DNA of 64,000 bases from Serratia surfactantfaciens. GTDB taxonomy: Bacteria; Pseudomonadota; Gammaproteobacteria; Enterobacterales; Enterobacteriaceae. The first letter of the stretch is position 1; each line of letters starts with the position of its first letter. Positions 48,469 to 59,151 of this stretch are shown in pieces. The DNA is taken from contig NZ_CP016948.1 in the NCBI RefSeq assembly GCF_001642805.2, positions 2,852,001-2,916,000 on the forward strand. Direction: 5' to 3'. A model generated the notes under the pieces. That model saw only the letters and a program-made list of their open reading frames with translations. It made no database searches and was not told the origin of the DNA. The translations under genes and the position numbers were made by a program.

Positions 48469-50141
48469 TGCACCGCCATCTGTTGCACCAGATATTGCAG
48501 GCTTTCGGCTCCTTCGCTCGGCGGCACCTGCAGTTCGATAATCGTTGCGCCGCCGCGCCGCCAGCCTTGTTCAACCGCCTGTTGCAGTTGGCTCCAGTTC
48601 TCCGGCCGCGCGTACCCCAGTTGGAACATCGCCGCCGCGTGGCTGAACTCGACATTTTGCGGCATGCAGTAAAAGCGCTGCCGTTCCTCTTCCGGCGTCG
48701 GCAGCAGCGAGAAAATTTGGCCACCGTTATTGTTGACGACGATCAACACCGTCGGCGCTGAGCACTGACGCAGCAGCGCCAGCGCATTGAGGTCATACAA
48801 GGCGGAAAGATCGCCCACCACCGCCAGCGTCGGCTTGGCGGTGGCGCGCTGTACGCCGGCGGCGGTGGAGATCAGACCATCGATGCCGCTGGCGCCGCGG
48901 TTGCTGAACACCGGATAGGCGGCGGGCAATGGCGTTAGCGCGTCGATCAGCCGGACCACCAGGCTGTTGCCGAGGAACAGCTGGCCATTCTCTGGCAGCA
49001 GCTCCGGTAGCCGGTGCGCCAGTTGCGCCTCGCCAAAGCTATCGTGCAAACGCGCGGACGCGGCCGCCAGCGCCTGGCTCGCCAACGCGGTCAGCCCGGC
49101 GGCCCACGGTGTGCGCGGCTGCGCCGGATGTTGCGCCAACCATTGCGCCACGCTGGCGCGCAGGCGACGGCCGCGATGCTGGGCCGGATCGAGCCGCCCA
49201 GGCAACTCGTCGATCACCCAATACTCTTCCGGCCGGCACTGTGCCTGCCACTGCAGCACGCGCTTGCCGGTCAGGCTGCCGCCGAACTGCACCACCAGCT
49301 GCGCGTCTTTCAGCATGCGTTGGGCCTGTGGATGAGCGAGCCACAAGTCGGCGCAGGGCAGCGGTTGCCCAGTCTGCGACAACGCGTCGCCGATCAGCGG
49401 CCAGCCCAGCGTCTCGGCCCAGTCGGCCAATCGCGCGCCCTCTTCCGCGCTCATGCGCCCGGCCAACACCACGCCGCGCTTTTGCCGCCAGAAGAACCAG
49501 TCCGGCTGCGGTGCCGGCGCCGCATGCGCCTCGCTTTCCCGCAGCCATGGCCGATCGCTCTGCCACCAGTCGCCCAATGCGGCGGACCAGTCAGCGTGGT
49601 TAAGCTCATCGCCGCCGTACAGCGGCTCGGCGAACGGACAGTTGATATGCAAAGCGCCGTGCTGCAAGCGCGCCATCGCGCTGTCGACGCTGGAGGCCAG
49701 CCAGGCGGCCGGAATATCCGGCGTAGGACGCGGCAAATCAATCGCCAGCGTCGGATGGCTGCTGTAGAGGCCGTTCTGACGGATCGCCTGATTGGCGCCG
49801 CAATCGATCAGTTCCGGCGGCCGATCGGCGGTGAGAAACACCAGCCGCTCACCGGTCAGGCCGGCTTCGATCAAAGCCGGATAAAGGTTAGCCGCCGCGG
49901 TGCCGGACGTGACGATCACCGCCACCGGTTCACGCGCGGCCTTCGCCAGCCCGAGCGCCAGATGGCCGAGCCCGCGCTCATCAAAATGGGTGTGGCAAAC
50001 AAAAGAGGGGTTAGCCGCAGCGGCCAGCGTCAGCGGCGTGGAGCGCGATCCCGGAGCGATACAAACATGCCGCACCCCATGGCGGGCCAACGCCTCGAGC
50101 AGCACAGCCGCCCACCGGCGATTAAAAACACTTGTCGACAT
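48465..50141 (-). CDS. menD: SEPHCHC synthase MenD
   Basis: 558 aa thiamine-diphosphate enzyme: N-terminal Pyr domain with [12 protein letters not shown]-terminal PP domain with [15 protein letters not shown] and NNNGG for ThDP/Mg binding. Joins isochorismate and 2-oxoglutarate. First gene of this operon; menF, normally next, is not upstream. The AAC/TTG-type ribosome site is modest. Confidence 0.96.
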   Translation of the reverse strand: MSTSVFNRRWAAVLLEALARHGVRHVCIAPGSRSTPLTLAAAANPSFVCHTHFDERGLGHLALGLAKAAREPVAVIVTSGTAAANLYPALIEAGLTGERLVFLTADRPPELIDCGANQAIRQNGLYSSHPTLAIDLPRPTPDIPAAWLASSVDSAMARLQHGALHINCPFAEPLYGGDELNHADWSAALGDWWQSDRPWLRESEAHAAPAPQPDWFFWRQKRGVVLAGRMSAEEGARLADWAETLGWPLIGDALSQTGQPLPCADLWLAHPQAQRMLKDAQLVVQFGGSLTGKRVLQWQAQCRPEEYWVIDELPGRLDPAQHRGRRLRASVAQWLAQHPAQPRTPWAAGLTALASQALAAASARLHDSFGEAQLAHRLPELLPENGQLFLGNSLVVRLIDALTPLPAAYPVFSNRGASGIDGLISTAAGVQRATAKPTLAVVGDLSALYDLNALALLRQCSAPTVLIVVNNNGGQIFSLLPTPEEERQRFYCMPQNVEFSHAAAMFQLGYARPENWSQLQQAVEQGWRRGGATIIELQVPPSEGAESLQYLVQQMAVQ

Positions 50142-50529
50142 AGTTCGCTCACAAGTCAGTTAGCAGAGATCGTCTCCGGCGCAGCCGACGGGTGCCGCGC
50201 CTGTAGTTACGCTCTGTATTATATGAGGTGTTATTTTCACGGCTTTTGCGCCAGCGCAAGAACGCCGTATATCCCTGGGTGTTTACATCAGATAATTATT
50301 TGATTAAGAACAAAAAACAAACAATAAAGACACAGACACTTTACACTTGCAGCGACAATGCCTCAATCCATCCATACAAAAACCAGGGGAATAGCCTCTC
50401 TTTGGCGGCTAGCGGGAAGTATAGGCGGGATAAGGAAAAGCTATTGGAGAAACAGCGGGATGAAGCGTGTGAAAGAACACAGTCTGAAGAAAAAAACGAA
50501 GCGGCTTACCGCCGCCCCGCACACAGGAT
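50142..50529. other. menD upstream region, no gene
   Basis: 388 bp, partly AT-rich, between menD and elaB. Minus-strand TATAAT at 50218-50223 is about 80 bp before menD and is a candidate -10; no clear -35. Several short open frames exist, none convincing. No trace of menF. Confidence 0.5.
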
Positions 50530-50841
50530 TTATTTTCGCGCCAGCAGCAACCCCAGCACCAACCCGACGGTGGCGCCGATGCCCACGCTGTGCCAGGGTT
50601 TATCCCGCACGTAGTCGTCGGTGCGGTGTACCGCCTCTTTGGCCCGCGCATAGTAGGATTCGCCGGTGTTCGCCCAGCGCGCCTTGACCTCACTCAGCGC
50701 CTGCTCGGCGTGCGACTTGATGTCGACGTAAGCCTGATCCGCGCGATCGCCGGTGTATTGCAGCACTTCTTCCAGCGTCTCGGTCAGCATTCTCAGATCG
50801 TCATCCAGCGTAGTTTGCTCAGCATCCGTATGTCTTGCCAT
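50530..50841 (-). CDS. elaB: ElaB-family ribosome-associated inner membrane protein
   Basis: 103 aa, DUF883 family with N-terminal amphipathic helices (TLDDDLRMLTETLEEVLQYTGDRADQAYVDIKSHAEQALSEVKARW) and a single C-terminal membrane helix (GIGATVGLVLGLLLARK). In E. coli ElaB, YqjD and YgaM anchor ribosomes to the membrane in stationary phase under RpoS. Same neighbourhood as in E. coli (elaB near menD). Confidence 0.9.
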   Translation of the reverse strand: MARHTDAEQTTLDDDLRMLTETLEEVLQYTGDRADQAYVDIKSHAEQALSEVKARWANTGESYYARAKEAVHRTDDYVRDKPWHSVGIGATVGLVLGLLLARK

Positions 50842-50922
50842 AGTGAGATCTCCGTGGTTGAAAAATTAAGCGTTCCTACACTATAGACAAGGATCGCCGG
50901 ACGCGGCCATCGGACTTTTACC

Positions 50923-51954
50923 CTAAAACACCAATTGCACCTTGGCGGCCTGGCGTTTATCGCCGGCAAACTCCAGCGCCTGCGCCAACTGCCCGCTGGC
51001 GAATTCGGCCGACAGCAGCGGCAGCGGATCGACCACGCCGTCGGCCAGCCACTCCACCGCCTGCGCGAACTCCGCCACGAAACGGAACGAACCGAGCAGG
51101 TTCAACTCCTTGGCGATCAACAACATCAATGGAAAATCGGGGAAGCTGCCACCCATGCCCACCTGCACCACGGTGCCTTTAGCGCGCGTGATCTCCAGGC
51201 AGCGCTGCAGCGACTGCGGATGCCCCGCCACTTCGAAGGCGAAGTCGAAATAGCCTTTGTCTCGCAGATAATCGCTGAAATCGTCATCCGCGGCATGCAG
51301 GCACCGATCCGCGCCCATTTGAGCGGCAATCGCCAAGCAACGCGGGCTGAGATCGGCGCAGACTATCTCGGCGGCGCCCAGCGCCTTCAGCGCCGTCACC
51401 AGCAGACAGCCGATCGGGCCGACGCCGGACACAAAGACCTTTTTCCCGGCCACGCCGCCAGGCTGTTGCGCTGCGTGGATCGCCACCGCCAACGGTTCGG
51501 CGAACACCATCACCCTGTCATCGCGATCGGCGCCGTAGGGAATGCACTGCGCGCTGCTCACCACTTTATATTGGGTAAAAGCGCCGTCGACGTGCGGAAA
51601 ATACATCGCGCTGCCGAAAAAACGCATCCCGACGCATTGATTGCTCTGCTCCGCCAGACAATATCTGCACTGCCCGCAGGGCTTACTGGGATTGAGCGCC
51701 ACCTTCTGACCGACCGGCAGCTGCGGTGAATCGCTGGCGATCACCTCGCCGATCGCCTCATGGCCCAGCACCATTGGCTGACGCACCTGAAAATTGCCGA
51801 CCTTACCTTCCTGGAAGTAATGCAGATCCGAACCGCAGATGCCGCCGCGACGGATTTTCACCAGCGTCCCCACCCCCTGGTACTCCACCTCTTGCGCAAT
51901 CACCGCCACGTCGCGTTTGCCGTTCACCACGCAGGACTGGGTTTGAATTTTCAT
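50923..51954 (-). CDS. idnD: L-idonate 5-dehydrogenase IdnD
   Basis: 343 aa from the ATG at 51954, seven bases after GGAG; same length as E. coli IdnD. Zinc-dependent alcohol dehydrogenase superfamily: catalytic zinc ligands in GGICGSDLHY and GHEAIG, structural zinc cluster CGQCRYCLAEQSNQC, Rossmann GVGPIG. Interconverts L-idonate and 5-ketogluconate. It follows idnO by 22 bp. Confidence 0.94.
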   Translation of the reverse strand: MKIQTQSCVVNGKRDVAVIAQEVEYQGVGTLVKIRRGGICGSDLHYFQEGKVGNFQVRQPMVLGHEAIGEVIASDSPQLPVGQKVALNPSKPCGQCRYCLAEQSNQCVGMRFFGSAMYFPHVDGAFTQYKVVSSAQCIPYGADRDDRVMVFAEPLAVAIHAAQQPGGVAGKKVFVSGVGPIGCLLVTALKALGAAEIVCADLSPRCLAIAAQMGADRCLHAADDDFSDYLRDKGYFDFAFEVAGHPQSLQRCLEITRAKGTVVQVGMGGSFPDFPLMLLIAKELNLLGSFRFVAEFAQAVEWLADGVVDPLPLLSAEFASGQLAQALEFAGDKRQAAKVQLVF

Positions 51955-51976
51955 CTCATGCTCCACGGAAACAAGG

Positions 51977-52741
51977 TTACACCGCGGCGGACATGCCGCC
52001 ATCGACAAACAGCAACTGCCCATTGACGAAGGCGGAAGCGTCAGCGGCCAGGAACACCGCCGCGCCGATCAGCTCCTGCGGATCGCCCCAGCGCGCGGCG
52101 GGCGTACGTTGGGTCAGCCAGGCGGTAAAGGCCGGATCGTCGGCCAGCGCCTGCGTCATCTCGGTTTTGAAATAGCCGGGGGCGATACCGTTGACCTGAA
52201 TATTGTAACGCGCCAGTTCCACGCACATGCCGCGCGTCAGCATTTTCACCGCGCCCTTGGACGCCGCATAAGGCGTAATGGTGTCCCGCCCCAGTTCGCT
52301 CTGCATCGAGCCAATGTTGATTATTTTGCCGCGTCGACGCGGCACCATGTAGCGCGCTACGGTCTGCGACACGATAAACACCGCTTTCTGGTTGACGGCG
52401 ATGATGTCGTCCCAGTCTTGCTCCGGGAACTCGGTGAATGGGTGGCGGCGCTGGATGCCGGCGTTGTTGATCAATACGTCTATCGCGCCGATGTCCGCTT
52501 CGATACGGTCGATAGCGGCATGCACCGCCTGAGAATCGGTGACGTCGAACGCCGCCGCATCAGCGCGCAGCCCTTCGTCTCGCAGGCGTTCGGCCGCGTG
52601 GCGGGCATGCGCTTCGGTGGTGGCGTTGATCAGAATATGCGCGCCTTGCTGCGCCAGGCCACGCGCCAACAGAAAACCGATGCCGCGTGAAGCGCCGGTG
52701 ATCAAAACGGTCTTGGTATCCAGTGAAAACAAATTGTTCAT
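51977..52741 (-). CDS. idnO: Gluconate 5-dehydrogenase IdnO
   Basis: 254 aa short-chain dehydrogenase: TGASRGIGF cofactor site, NNAG, catalytic S-Y-K with YAASK. Reduces 5-ketogluconate to D-gluconate. With idnD it forms a two-gene operon converting idonate to gluconate; no idn transporter or regulator lies adjacent, unlike E. coli idnDOTR. Confidence 0.93.
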   Translation of the reverse strand: MNNLFSLDTKTVLITGASRGIGFLLARGLAQQGAHILINATTEAHARHAAERLRDEGLRADAAAFDVTDSQAVHAAIDRIEADIGAIDVLINNAGIQRRHPFTEFPEQDWDDIIAVNQKAVFIVSQTVARYMVPRRRGKIINIGSMQSELGRDTITPYAASKGAVKMLTRGMCVELARYNIQVNGIAPGYFKTEMTQALADDPAFTAWLTQRTPAARWGDPQELIGAAVFLAADASAFVNGQLLFVDGGMSAAV

Positions 52742-52794
52742 GATGATTCCCGGCCATCAGGCCTCCAATCGGACAGGCCTCTATCTCAGCCGAT

Positions 52795-52808
52795 TGTTAC
52801 CGGTAAAA
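52795..52808. promoter_or_regulatory. GntR/IdnR-type operator upstream of idnO
   Basis: TGTTACCGGTAAAA matches the ATGTTACCGGTAACAT core recognised by GntR and IdnR, imperfect on the right. About 55 bp upstream of idnO. Confidence 0.6.
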
Positions 52809-52810
52809 AC

Positions 52811-52824
52811 GTGATGGGAATCAC
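52811..52824. promoter_or_regulatory. CRP site upstream of idnO
   Basis: GTGATGGGAATCAC: GTGA-N6-TCAC inverted repeat, next to the GntR-type operator. Fits catabolite control of a sugar-acid operon. Confidence 0.6.
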
Positions 52825-52980
52825 TGAAAACCATGTTACGAAATCCTGTTACCCTTAACGTGATCTCACGCAATCCGCGAGGGAGGAATCAACACCTGTG
52901 CAATTTAAAATGGATAATTTTCAACAACATTACCGCTCTTGTTATCAGGGGATACGGTTGCACAGCGGCGCGGCTGCCGC

Positions 52981-53490
52981 TCACTCGGCGACGCCGTTTG
53001 AGCCGGCATTTGCGCTGATTGACGGCTTGGCGCGGGCTTTTTCGCTGCGCGCCGCCCACCACAGGCCGCTGTTTTTCATCGCATAGCCGAACAGCAGACC
53101 CACCAGCAGGGACAGCGTCACCAGCGGCCAATCGCCGCCGCCGGCGAAGGTCGCACAGGCGCCGATAAAGGTACCGGGCACGAACCCCAGCCACTGCTGT
53201 TTGGCCTGAATGCACATCAGGAACGCCACGACGCCGGTCAGCAGATACCCCAGCAGACTCCACTGCGGCGCCAGTTCGCTGCCGTGGATGATCATCATCG
53301 CCCAAAAGACGCCGCTGCAGCAGGTCAACGCGCCGATCAACAGCCCTTTCAGACCGCCCTGCGGGCAGGCGAAATACGCCGTGCAGCCGAGAAAACCGGC
53401 CCAGCTGATCAAGCCCAGACTGACGGCAACCCATCCCCACACGCCGGAAAGGATCCCGGTGGTGACGGCAATGGCGAAAAGAACGTTCAT
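52981..53490 (-). CDS. DUF1097 inner membrane protein (YcdZ-like)
   Basis: 169 aa with about five predicted membrane helices, Gly/Cys-rich, and a short cytoplasmic tail. Sequence (CTAYFACPQGGLKGLLIG, WLGFVPGTFIGACATFAGGGDW) fits DUF1097/YcdZ. Function unknown. Monocistronic. Confidence 0.85.
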   Translation of the reverse strand: MNVLFAIAVTTGILSGVWGWVAVSLGLISWAGFLGCTAYFACPQGGLKGLLIGALTCCSGVFWAMMIIHGSELAPQWSLLGYLLTGVVAFLMCIQAKQQWLGFVPGTFIGACATFAGGGDWPLVTLSLLVGLLFGYAMKNSGLWWAARSEKARAKPSISANAGSNGVAE

Positions 53491-53620
53491 AAAGTGACCC
53501 GCGGCAAAAAGAAAGCGCGCAGTTTACCCGAAAACAGGCCAATTTATGCGACATAAATCACATCATAAATGTAATTAAAGAGTCGTTAATTATTAAAAAT
53601 AGACATTCATCACAAAACAA

Positions 53621-54856
53621 TTAACGAGGGAACCCGACACGAGTCGTCTTCCATGCCAGCAACAGGCACACCACAGAGCTCCCCAGGAACAGTAAATGGG
53701 TTGCCTGACGCAGATCGACGCGATCGACCACCACGCCCAACAAGATCGGTACCCAGTTGGCGATATAAGCGATAACGTAAAACAGAGAAAGCAAACGCGC
53801 ATGGTTGGCCGGCGGCGAAATCAGGTTCACCAGCGTCGCGCTGCCGACGAAAATGGCGCCGTAAGCATAGCCGGCCACCACCAGCCCCGCCGCCGCCAGC
53901 CCCAGAGAGTGCCACTGAATCGCCATAGCGAACACCGCTGCCGCCAGCACCTGCGCCAGGCAACCGAACAGCAGCGAATGACGAGCGTTAACGCGGCGGC
54001 TCAGGATCTGGCTAATGCCGGCAATCAGCAGATAAACCGCAATCGCATAGCCAAAGACGCCCCGTTGGTGCATCCCCAGCAGCGTTTCCGCCACGCCAGG
54101 GCCGATCGCTAAAATACTGGCTGCCAGAGCCCAACAGATAAACAGCGCCCCGGCACAAACAAAGAATTTAGCGCCGGTGGCGCGCAGCCCCGCGAGCAAT
54201 GCGCCTTTTTCTGCCGCCGCCGACGCAGAACGAACCGGCGCCGCGACCACACCGCGCGGCCACCACAGCATTACGCCCAGCGCAGCAATGGCGGCAATGG
54301 CCATGATAAGAACGAACGGCAGCGTCGTGGGATGAAAACCGGTTTGCAAGGCGATGCCGCTGAAGATCGGCCCCAGCGCCAACCCGGTAGTGAACGACAG
54401 CGTGGCGATCAGAGCCGCGTTTTTGCCGCCGTCGCGCGGCCCAAACCGCACCAGCGCGATGTTCGCCGCGCCGGTCAGCGCCCCGGTGCCTACCCCGGCC
54501 AGCAGTCGCGCCATGAGCATCATGGCGAAGGTATCGGCCCAGGCGAACAGCAACGCACCGCTCAACACCACCAGCAATGCCGGCACGATCATGCTGCGCA
54601 AGTCCTTCACCTTGCCGGCCAGATTGCCGACGCCGAACAGCGAGATCAACACGCCGGCGGCATAGGCGCCGTAAACGACCGTCAGACTGACGGAACTCAG
54701 CGCAAGCTGCTGCTGATACAACGGGTAAAGCGGCGTCGGAGCGCTGCTGTTCAGCAATGCCGACATCAACGCCAGCGCCAGGAACAGTAAAATGGCCGTG
54801 TGCGACGTCTGCATATTTTTCGGCGCCGCATCCTGAAGGGCGGTATTTTCTGACAT
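53621..54856 (-). CDS. MFS transporter
   Basis: 411 aa, twelve membrane helices, major facilitator superfamily (LYPLYQQQLALSSVSLTVVYGAYAAGVL; second half after a charged loop near residue 205). Probable drug or metabolite exporter; substrate unknown. Divergent from a LysR gene. Confidence 0.88.
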   Translation of the reverse strand: MSENTALQDAAPKNMQTSHTAILLFLALALMSALLNSSAPTPLYPLYQQQLALSSVSLTVVYGAYAAGVLISLFGVGNLAGKVKDLRSMIVPALLVVLSGALLFAWADTFAMMLMARLLAGVGTGALTGAANIALVRFGPRDGGKNAALIATLSFTTGLALGPIFSGIALQTGFHPTTLPFVLIMAIAAIAALGVMLWWPRGVVAAPVRSASAAAEKGALLAGLRATGAKFFVCAGALFICWALAASILAIGPGVAETLLGMHQRGVFGYAIAVYLLIAGISQILSRRVNARHSLLFGCLAQVLAAAVFAMAIQWHSLGLAAAGLVVAGYAYGAIFVGSATLVNLISPPANHARLLSLFYVIAYIANWVPILLGVVVDRVDLRQATHLLFLGSSVVCLLLAWKTTRVGFPR

Positions 54857-55127
54857 GCTTCAACTCCCAAAATCGGCAGGCGGCGGCCTGCCATCGCCCG
54901 GTCAGCCCGGGAACGGCGCTTATCATAGCGTTACAGCAGCAGCCGAAATATCATCAAGAATGCATCAGGGTGATTCATTCTTGCATCACTGGAGAAATAA
55001 CCGCCGATGGGCAAGCCGTTAACGTCTTTCTCTCCCTACAGGCTGGACAACGCTTTATGATGGAAACCACTATCGTTCGCCCGGCCTGTGCTTTACAGCG
55101 CCGGCCAACCCGCGAAAAGGAAATGGC

Positions 55128-56003
55128 ATGATGAATTGGGACGACGCGCGCTTCTTTTTGGCCGTCGCGCGCTGCGGCACGCTTCGCAAAGCCGCCAATC
55201 AGCTGCAGGTGGATCAGGCGACCGTAGGCCGCCGCATCTCCGCGCTGGAAAGTTCACTGGGTTCGAAGCTGTTTATCCGCACGCCGAAATCCTTCTCCCT
55301 CAGCCCGCTGGGCGAATCCATGTTGGCGGACGTGATGAAGATGGAAAATGCGGTGCAGGCGATCGGCCGCAAAGCCGCCAGCGGCGACGAAAGCCTGTGC
55401 GGCAACGTGCGCATCGCCACCACCGATACCCTGGCCGAAGCCTTCGTGATGCCGGCGCTGCAAGATCTGCGGCAACGCTATCCGGCCATCACCATCACGC
55501 TGTTGACGGCGCTGAACATCGCCGACATCTCTTATCACGGCGCGGACCTGGCGATCCGCGGTGCCCGCCCCGATGACGATGAGCTGATCATCAAGCGGCT
55601 GGCCACCATCGAGATGGGGCTGTACGCCAGCCGGCGCTACCTGGCGCAGCGCGGCATGCCGGCCAAAGGTGAGCAGCTGCGCGGGCACGATCTGCTGATG
55701 TTCCCGCGTGAACTGGTGCCGCGCCACTGGAGCGATTTCTGCGGTGAAACGCTGCACGCTCCCAACGTGGTGCTGCAATGCAATTCGCAGCTGCTGTTGC
55801 GTTCCGCCGCCCGCAGCGGGCTGGGCATCGGCCTGCTCTCCGCGTTCCTGGCGGACAAAGACCCTGAGCTGGTGCGCCTGTTCCCGGAAAACAAAGACTG
55901 GGTGGATATCTGGCTGGTGCTGCATCCCGACATACAGCGCGCCGCCCGCGTGCGCGCGGTAGTGCAGGCGCTGGAAGCATCGTTTAGTGCTCATTACAGC
56001 TGA
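55128..56003 (+). CDS. LysR-family transcriptional regulator
   Basis: 291 aa: N-terminal winged helix-turn-helix ([33 protein letters not shown]) and C-terminal periplasmic-binding-like effector domain. Divergent from the MFS transporter gene across 271 bp, so probably its regulator. Effector unknown. Confidence 0.93.
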   Translation: MMNWDDARFFLAVARCGTLRKAANQLQVDQATVGRRISALESSLGSKLFIRTPKSFSLSPLGESMLADVMKMENAVQAIGRKAASGDESLCGNVRIATTDTLAEAFVMPALQDLRQRYPAITITLLTALNIADISYHGADLAIRGARPDDDELIIKRLATIEMGLYASRRYLAQRGMPAKGEQLRGHDLLMFPRELVPRHWSDFCGETLHAPNVVLQCNSQLLLRSAARSGLGIGLLSAFLADKDPELVRLFPENKDWVDIWLVLHPDIQRAARVRAVVQALEASFSAHYS

Positions 56004-56017
56004 GTGCCGTTTCCCCA

Positions 56018-56046
56018 TAAAAAAAGGTCGCCGAAGCGACCTTTTT
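56018..56046. terminator. Bidirectional terminator between lysR and nuoN
   Basis: Perfect 11-bp stem AAAAAGGTCGC/GCGACCTTTTT, four-base loop; ends both the LysR gene and the nuo operon. Confidence 0.9.
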
Positions 56047-56062
56047 GCCGTCTGAAGCGTTA

Positions 56063-57520
56063 TCAGAACGTCGGCTGCGCCATCTGCACCAGCGAAATCA
56101 GCGGCTGCGGGTAGACGCCCAGCAGCAGCACCAGCGCGGCGGAGATCAGCACCACGACGCCGCCGGCGGTCAACGCCCAGTTGTTCGGGGTATCACGCTG
56201 CAGTGATTCCGGCGCGCTGAGGAACAGGCTGACGGTCACGCGCAGGTAGTAATACAGGCCGATGGCGCTGCCTACCACAACTGCGCCGGTCAGCCACCAC
56301 AGGTGCGCGCTGACGCCCATCGCGATCACGAAGAACTTACCGATAAAGCCCAGCGTCATCGGGATACCGGCCAGCGACAGCATCATCACCGTCATCACCG
56401 CGGACAAGATTGGCTTATGCCAGAACAGGCCACGGTAAGAGAACAGCGAATCCGCATCCGGGCCGCGGTACGGGCTGGACATCAGGCTGACTACGCCGAA
56501 GGCGCCCAGGCTGCTGAACAGATAACCGGCCAGGTAAACGCCGGCGGTTTCCAGCGACAGCTGGTGGGTTTGCACCGCAATCAGCGCCACCAGCAGGTAG
56601 CCCAGGTGAGCGATGGACGAGTAGCCCAGCAGACGCTTGATGTTGGTCTGGCTGATAGCCATCAGGTTACCGAACAAGATAGAGCAGAACGCGATGATCG
56701 ACAGCACCATGCGCAGCGCTTCGTTGTCGGCGGCCGGGGCATACAGGAACAGACGCATCACGACCGCGAAGATCGCGATCTTGCTGGCGGTCGCCAGGAA
56801 GGTCGAGACCGGCGCAGGCGCGCCCTGATACACGTCCGGCGTCCACAGTTGGAACGGCACCAGCGACAGCTTGAAGCCCAGACCGACGATCATCATGCCC
56901 ATGCCGGCCAGGATCAGCGGCTGGTGCATCATGTTTTCCTGCAGGCTCTTGCCGAGGCCGGCCAGCGACAGATCGCCGGACTCGGCATACAGCAGCGCCA
57001 TGCCGAACAGCAGGAACGACGAAGCGGCGGCGGACAGCAGCATGTATTTGATGGCGGCTTCCAACGGGCGCTTCTGGCGATAGGCGTAGCCCACCAGGCC
57101 GAACAGCGGCAGTGAGATAAGCTCAATGCCGATGAACAGCGAAGCCAGGTGGTTGGCGCTCGCCAGCAGGATGCCGCCCAGGGCGGCGATCAGCACCAGC
57201 AGGTAGAACTCTTCGCGGTTATCCGGATAGCCGACCAGCCACGGATAGGCGAAGGTGCAGGTCGCCAGACTCGCCAGCAGCACCAGCCCGGTGTAGAACA
57301 TCGAGTAACCGTCAACCCGCAGCAGCGGGGTGACGTCCATTGGGCCTGCCTGGCCGACAAAGTACAGCGAAAGCAGCGCCAGGTTGAGACCGATCACGGT
57401 CAGGGTGGCGTTGATAAAGTGGTCGCGTCGCCACGCAATGCCTAGCATCACAACCACCACCGTCAATCCGACGATCAACAGCGGCAGCAGTGCGATCAGT
57501 TGTTGAGGAGTTATTGTCAT
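56063..57520 (-). CDS. nuoN: NADH-quinone oxidoreductase subunit N
   Basis: 485 aa, antiporter-like membrane subunit with fourteen helices. Proton-channel residues lie in the conserved helices ([39 protein letters not shown]). Last gene of the nuo operon, 6 bp after nuoM. Confidence 0.97.
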   Translation of the reverse strand: MTITPQQLIALLPLLIVGLTVVVVMLGIAWRRDHFINATLTVIGLNLALLSLYFVGQAGPMDVTPLLRVDGYSMFYTGLVLLASLATCTFAYPWLVGYPDNREEFYLLVLIAALGGILLASANHLASLFIGIELISLPLFGLVGYAYRQKRPLEAAIKYMLLSAAASSFLLFGMALLYAESGDLSLAGLGKSLQENMMHQPLILAGMGMMIVGLGFKLSLVPFQLWTPDVYQGAPAPVSTFLATASKIAIFAVVMRLFLYAPAADNEALRMVLSIIAFCSILFGNLMAISQTNIKRLLGYSSIAHLGYLLVALIAVQTHQLSLETAGVYLAGYLFSSLGAFGVVSLMSSPYRGPDADSLFSYRGLFWHKPILSAVMTVMMLSLAGIPMTLGFIGKFFVIAMGVSAHLWWLTGAVVVGSAIGLYYYLRVTVSLFLSAPESLQRDTPNNWALTAGGVVVLISAALVLLLGVYPQPLISLVQMAQPTF

Positions 57521-57526
57521 GGCGAA

Positions 57527-59056
57527 TTACGGCCTTGTTGTTGAAATTGCTGAAACTGACGAACCAAACCAGTGTTGCACGTTGCTCATCGCCGCGTTGG
57601 AAGTATCCAGAATCGGCTGCGGGTAAACCCCCAGCAGAACCAGCAACACCACCAGCAGCAGAATGATGAACAGCTCGCGCGCGGTCATGCCCTGCAGCGG
57701 CTGGTCAGACTTAGGCGCACCGTAATAAGCGCGCTGCATCATGATCAGCGAGTAAACCGAAGCGAACACCAGGCCGAAAGTGGAGATCACGGTGATCACC
57801 GGCACCACCTGGTAGCTGCCGAACAGAATCATGAATTCGCCGACGAAGTTACCGGTGCCCGGCATCCCCAGCGTAGCCACGGCGAAGAACAGCGACAGCG
57901 CAGGGATGAACTTGATACGCCCCCACAGGCCACCCATCTGACGCATGTCACGGGTATGCAGGCGCTCATACAGCTGGCCGCAGATGATAAACATACCGGC
58001 GGCAGACAGACCGTGCGCGATCATCTGGATCACGGCGCCCTGGTAAGCCAGCTGGCTGCCGGTGTAGATGGCGATCAGCACGAAGCCCATGTGCGAAACC
58101 GAGGTGTAGGCGATAAGACGCTTGATGTCGGTCTGCGCGAACGCCATCCAGGCACCGTAGAAGATGCCGACCACGCCCAGCCACATGGCGATTGGCGCGA
58201 ACTCGTGCGAAGCCTCAGGGAACAGCGGCAGGCTGAAACGCAGCAGGCCGTAGGCCGCGGTTTTCAGCAAGATGCCCGCCAGGTCGACGGAACCTGCGGT
58301 CGGTGCCTGGCTGTGCGCGTCCGGCAACCAGCCGTGCAGTGGCACCACCGGCATTTTCACCGCGAAGGCGATGAAGAAGCCCAGCATCAACACATACTGC
58401 ACATTGTGGGACATCGGCGTTTGCAGCAGGTCTTCGTAATCGAAGGTCCACACGCCGGTGGCGTTGTAGTGCACGAACACCAGGCCCAGGATCGCAATCA
58501 GCATCACCAGACCGCTGGCCTGGGTGTAGATGAAGAACTTGGTCGCCGCGGTGATACGGGTTTTACCGTCCGACGCCTTGTGGCCCCACAGTGCGATCAG
58601 GAAGTACATCGGCACCAACATCATTTCCCAGAAGAAGAAGAACAGGAACATGTCGATGGCGAGGAACACGCCGATAACGCCGCCCAGGATCCACAGCAGG
58701 TTGAGGTGGAAGAAGCCCTGATACTTCTGGATTTCACGCCAGGAACAGAGGATCGCCAGCACGCCCAGCAGACCGGTCAACACCACCATCAGCAGCGACA
58801 GACCGTCCAGCGCCAGGTGGATGGAGATGCCGAAGCGCGGGATCCACGGCAGCAGGAATTCGCTCTGCCACTGCGGAATGCCTTTCGGCGTGGTCAATGT
58901 ATAGCCGCCCTGCATCCACAGCTGCAGAGAGAGCGCCAACGTCAGCCCCATTGCGATCAGCGCTATCCAGCGCGGCACCTTAGTACCGAAGCGCTCAAGC
59001 TGCCAGCACAGCAGACCGCCGATAAAGGGGATAAGAATTAGCCAAGGTAATAGCAT
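57527..59056 (-). CDS. nuoM: NADH-quinone oxidoreductase subunit M
   Basis: 509 aa antiporter-like subunit. FFWEMMLVPMYFLIALWGHK carries the helix-5 Glu and AFAVKMPVVPLHGWLPDAHSQAPTAGS the helix-7 Lys. One of three proton channels in complex I. Confidence 0.97.
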   Translation of the reverse strand: MLLPWLILIPFIGGLLCWQLERFGTKVPRWIALIAMGLTLALSLQLWMQGGYTLTTPKGIPQWQSEFLLPWIPRFGISIHLALDGLSLLMVVLTGLLGVLAILCSWREIQKYQGFFHLNLLWILGGVIGVFLAIDMFLFFFFWEMMLVPMYFLIALWGHKASDGKTRITAATKFFIYTQASGLVMLIAILGLVFVHYNATGVWTFDYEDLLQTPMSHNVQYVLMLGFFIAFAVKMPVVPLHGWLPDAHSQAPTAGSVDLAGILLKTAAYGLLRFSLPLFPEASHEFAPIAMWLGVVGIFYGAWMAFAQTDIKRLIAYTSVSHMGFVLIAIYTGSQLAYQGAVIQMIAHGLSAAGMFIICGQLYERLHTRDMRQMGGLWGRIKFIPALSLFFAVATLGMPGTGNFVGEFMILFGSYQVVPVITVISTFGLVFASVYSLIMMQRAYYGAPKSDQPLQGMTARELFIILLLVVLLVLLGVYPQPILDTSNAAMSNVQHWFGSSVSAISTTRP

Positions 59057-59097
59057 GGCGTTTTGTGTCCCTTATACGAATAATTTCAAACTTTGTA

Positions 59098-59120
59098 CGT
59101 AGCGCCTGCCCGGCGCTACG
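59098..59120. other. Stem-loop between nuoL and nuoM
   Basis: CGTAGCGCC/GGCGCTACG, perfect 9-bp arms, five-base loop, in the only long gap (95 bp) of the nuo operon. No T-tract on the nuo strand, so more likely an mRNA stability element than a terminator. Confidence 0.7.
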
Positions 59121-59151
59121 CCCGAAAAATGCGTCTGTTTAAATTATTCAA

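Noticed and set aside
50228..50687. Protein-coding frames between menD and elaB
   Set aside because: No ribosome sites or recognisable families; they extend into elaB antisense.
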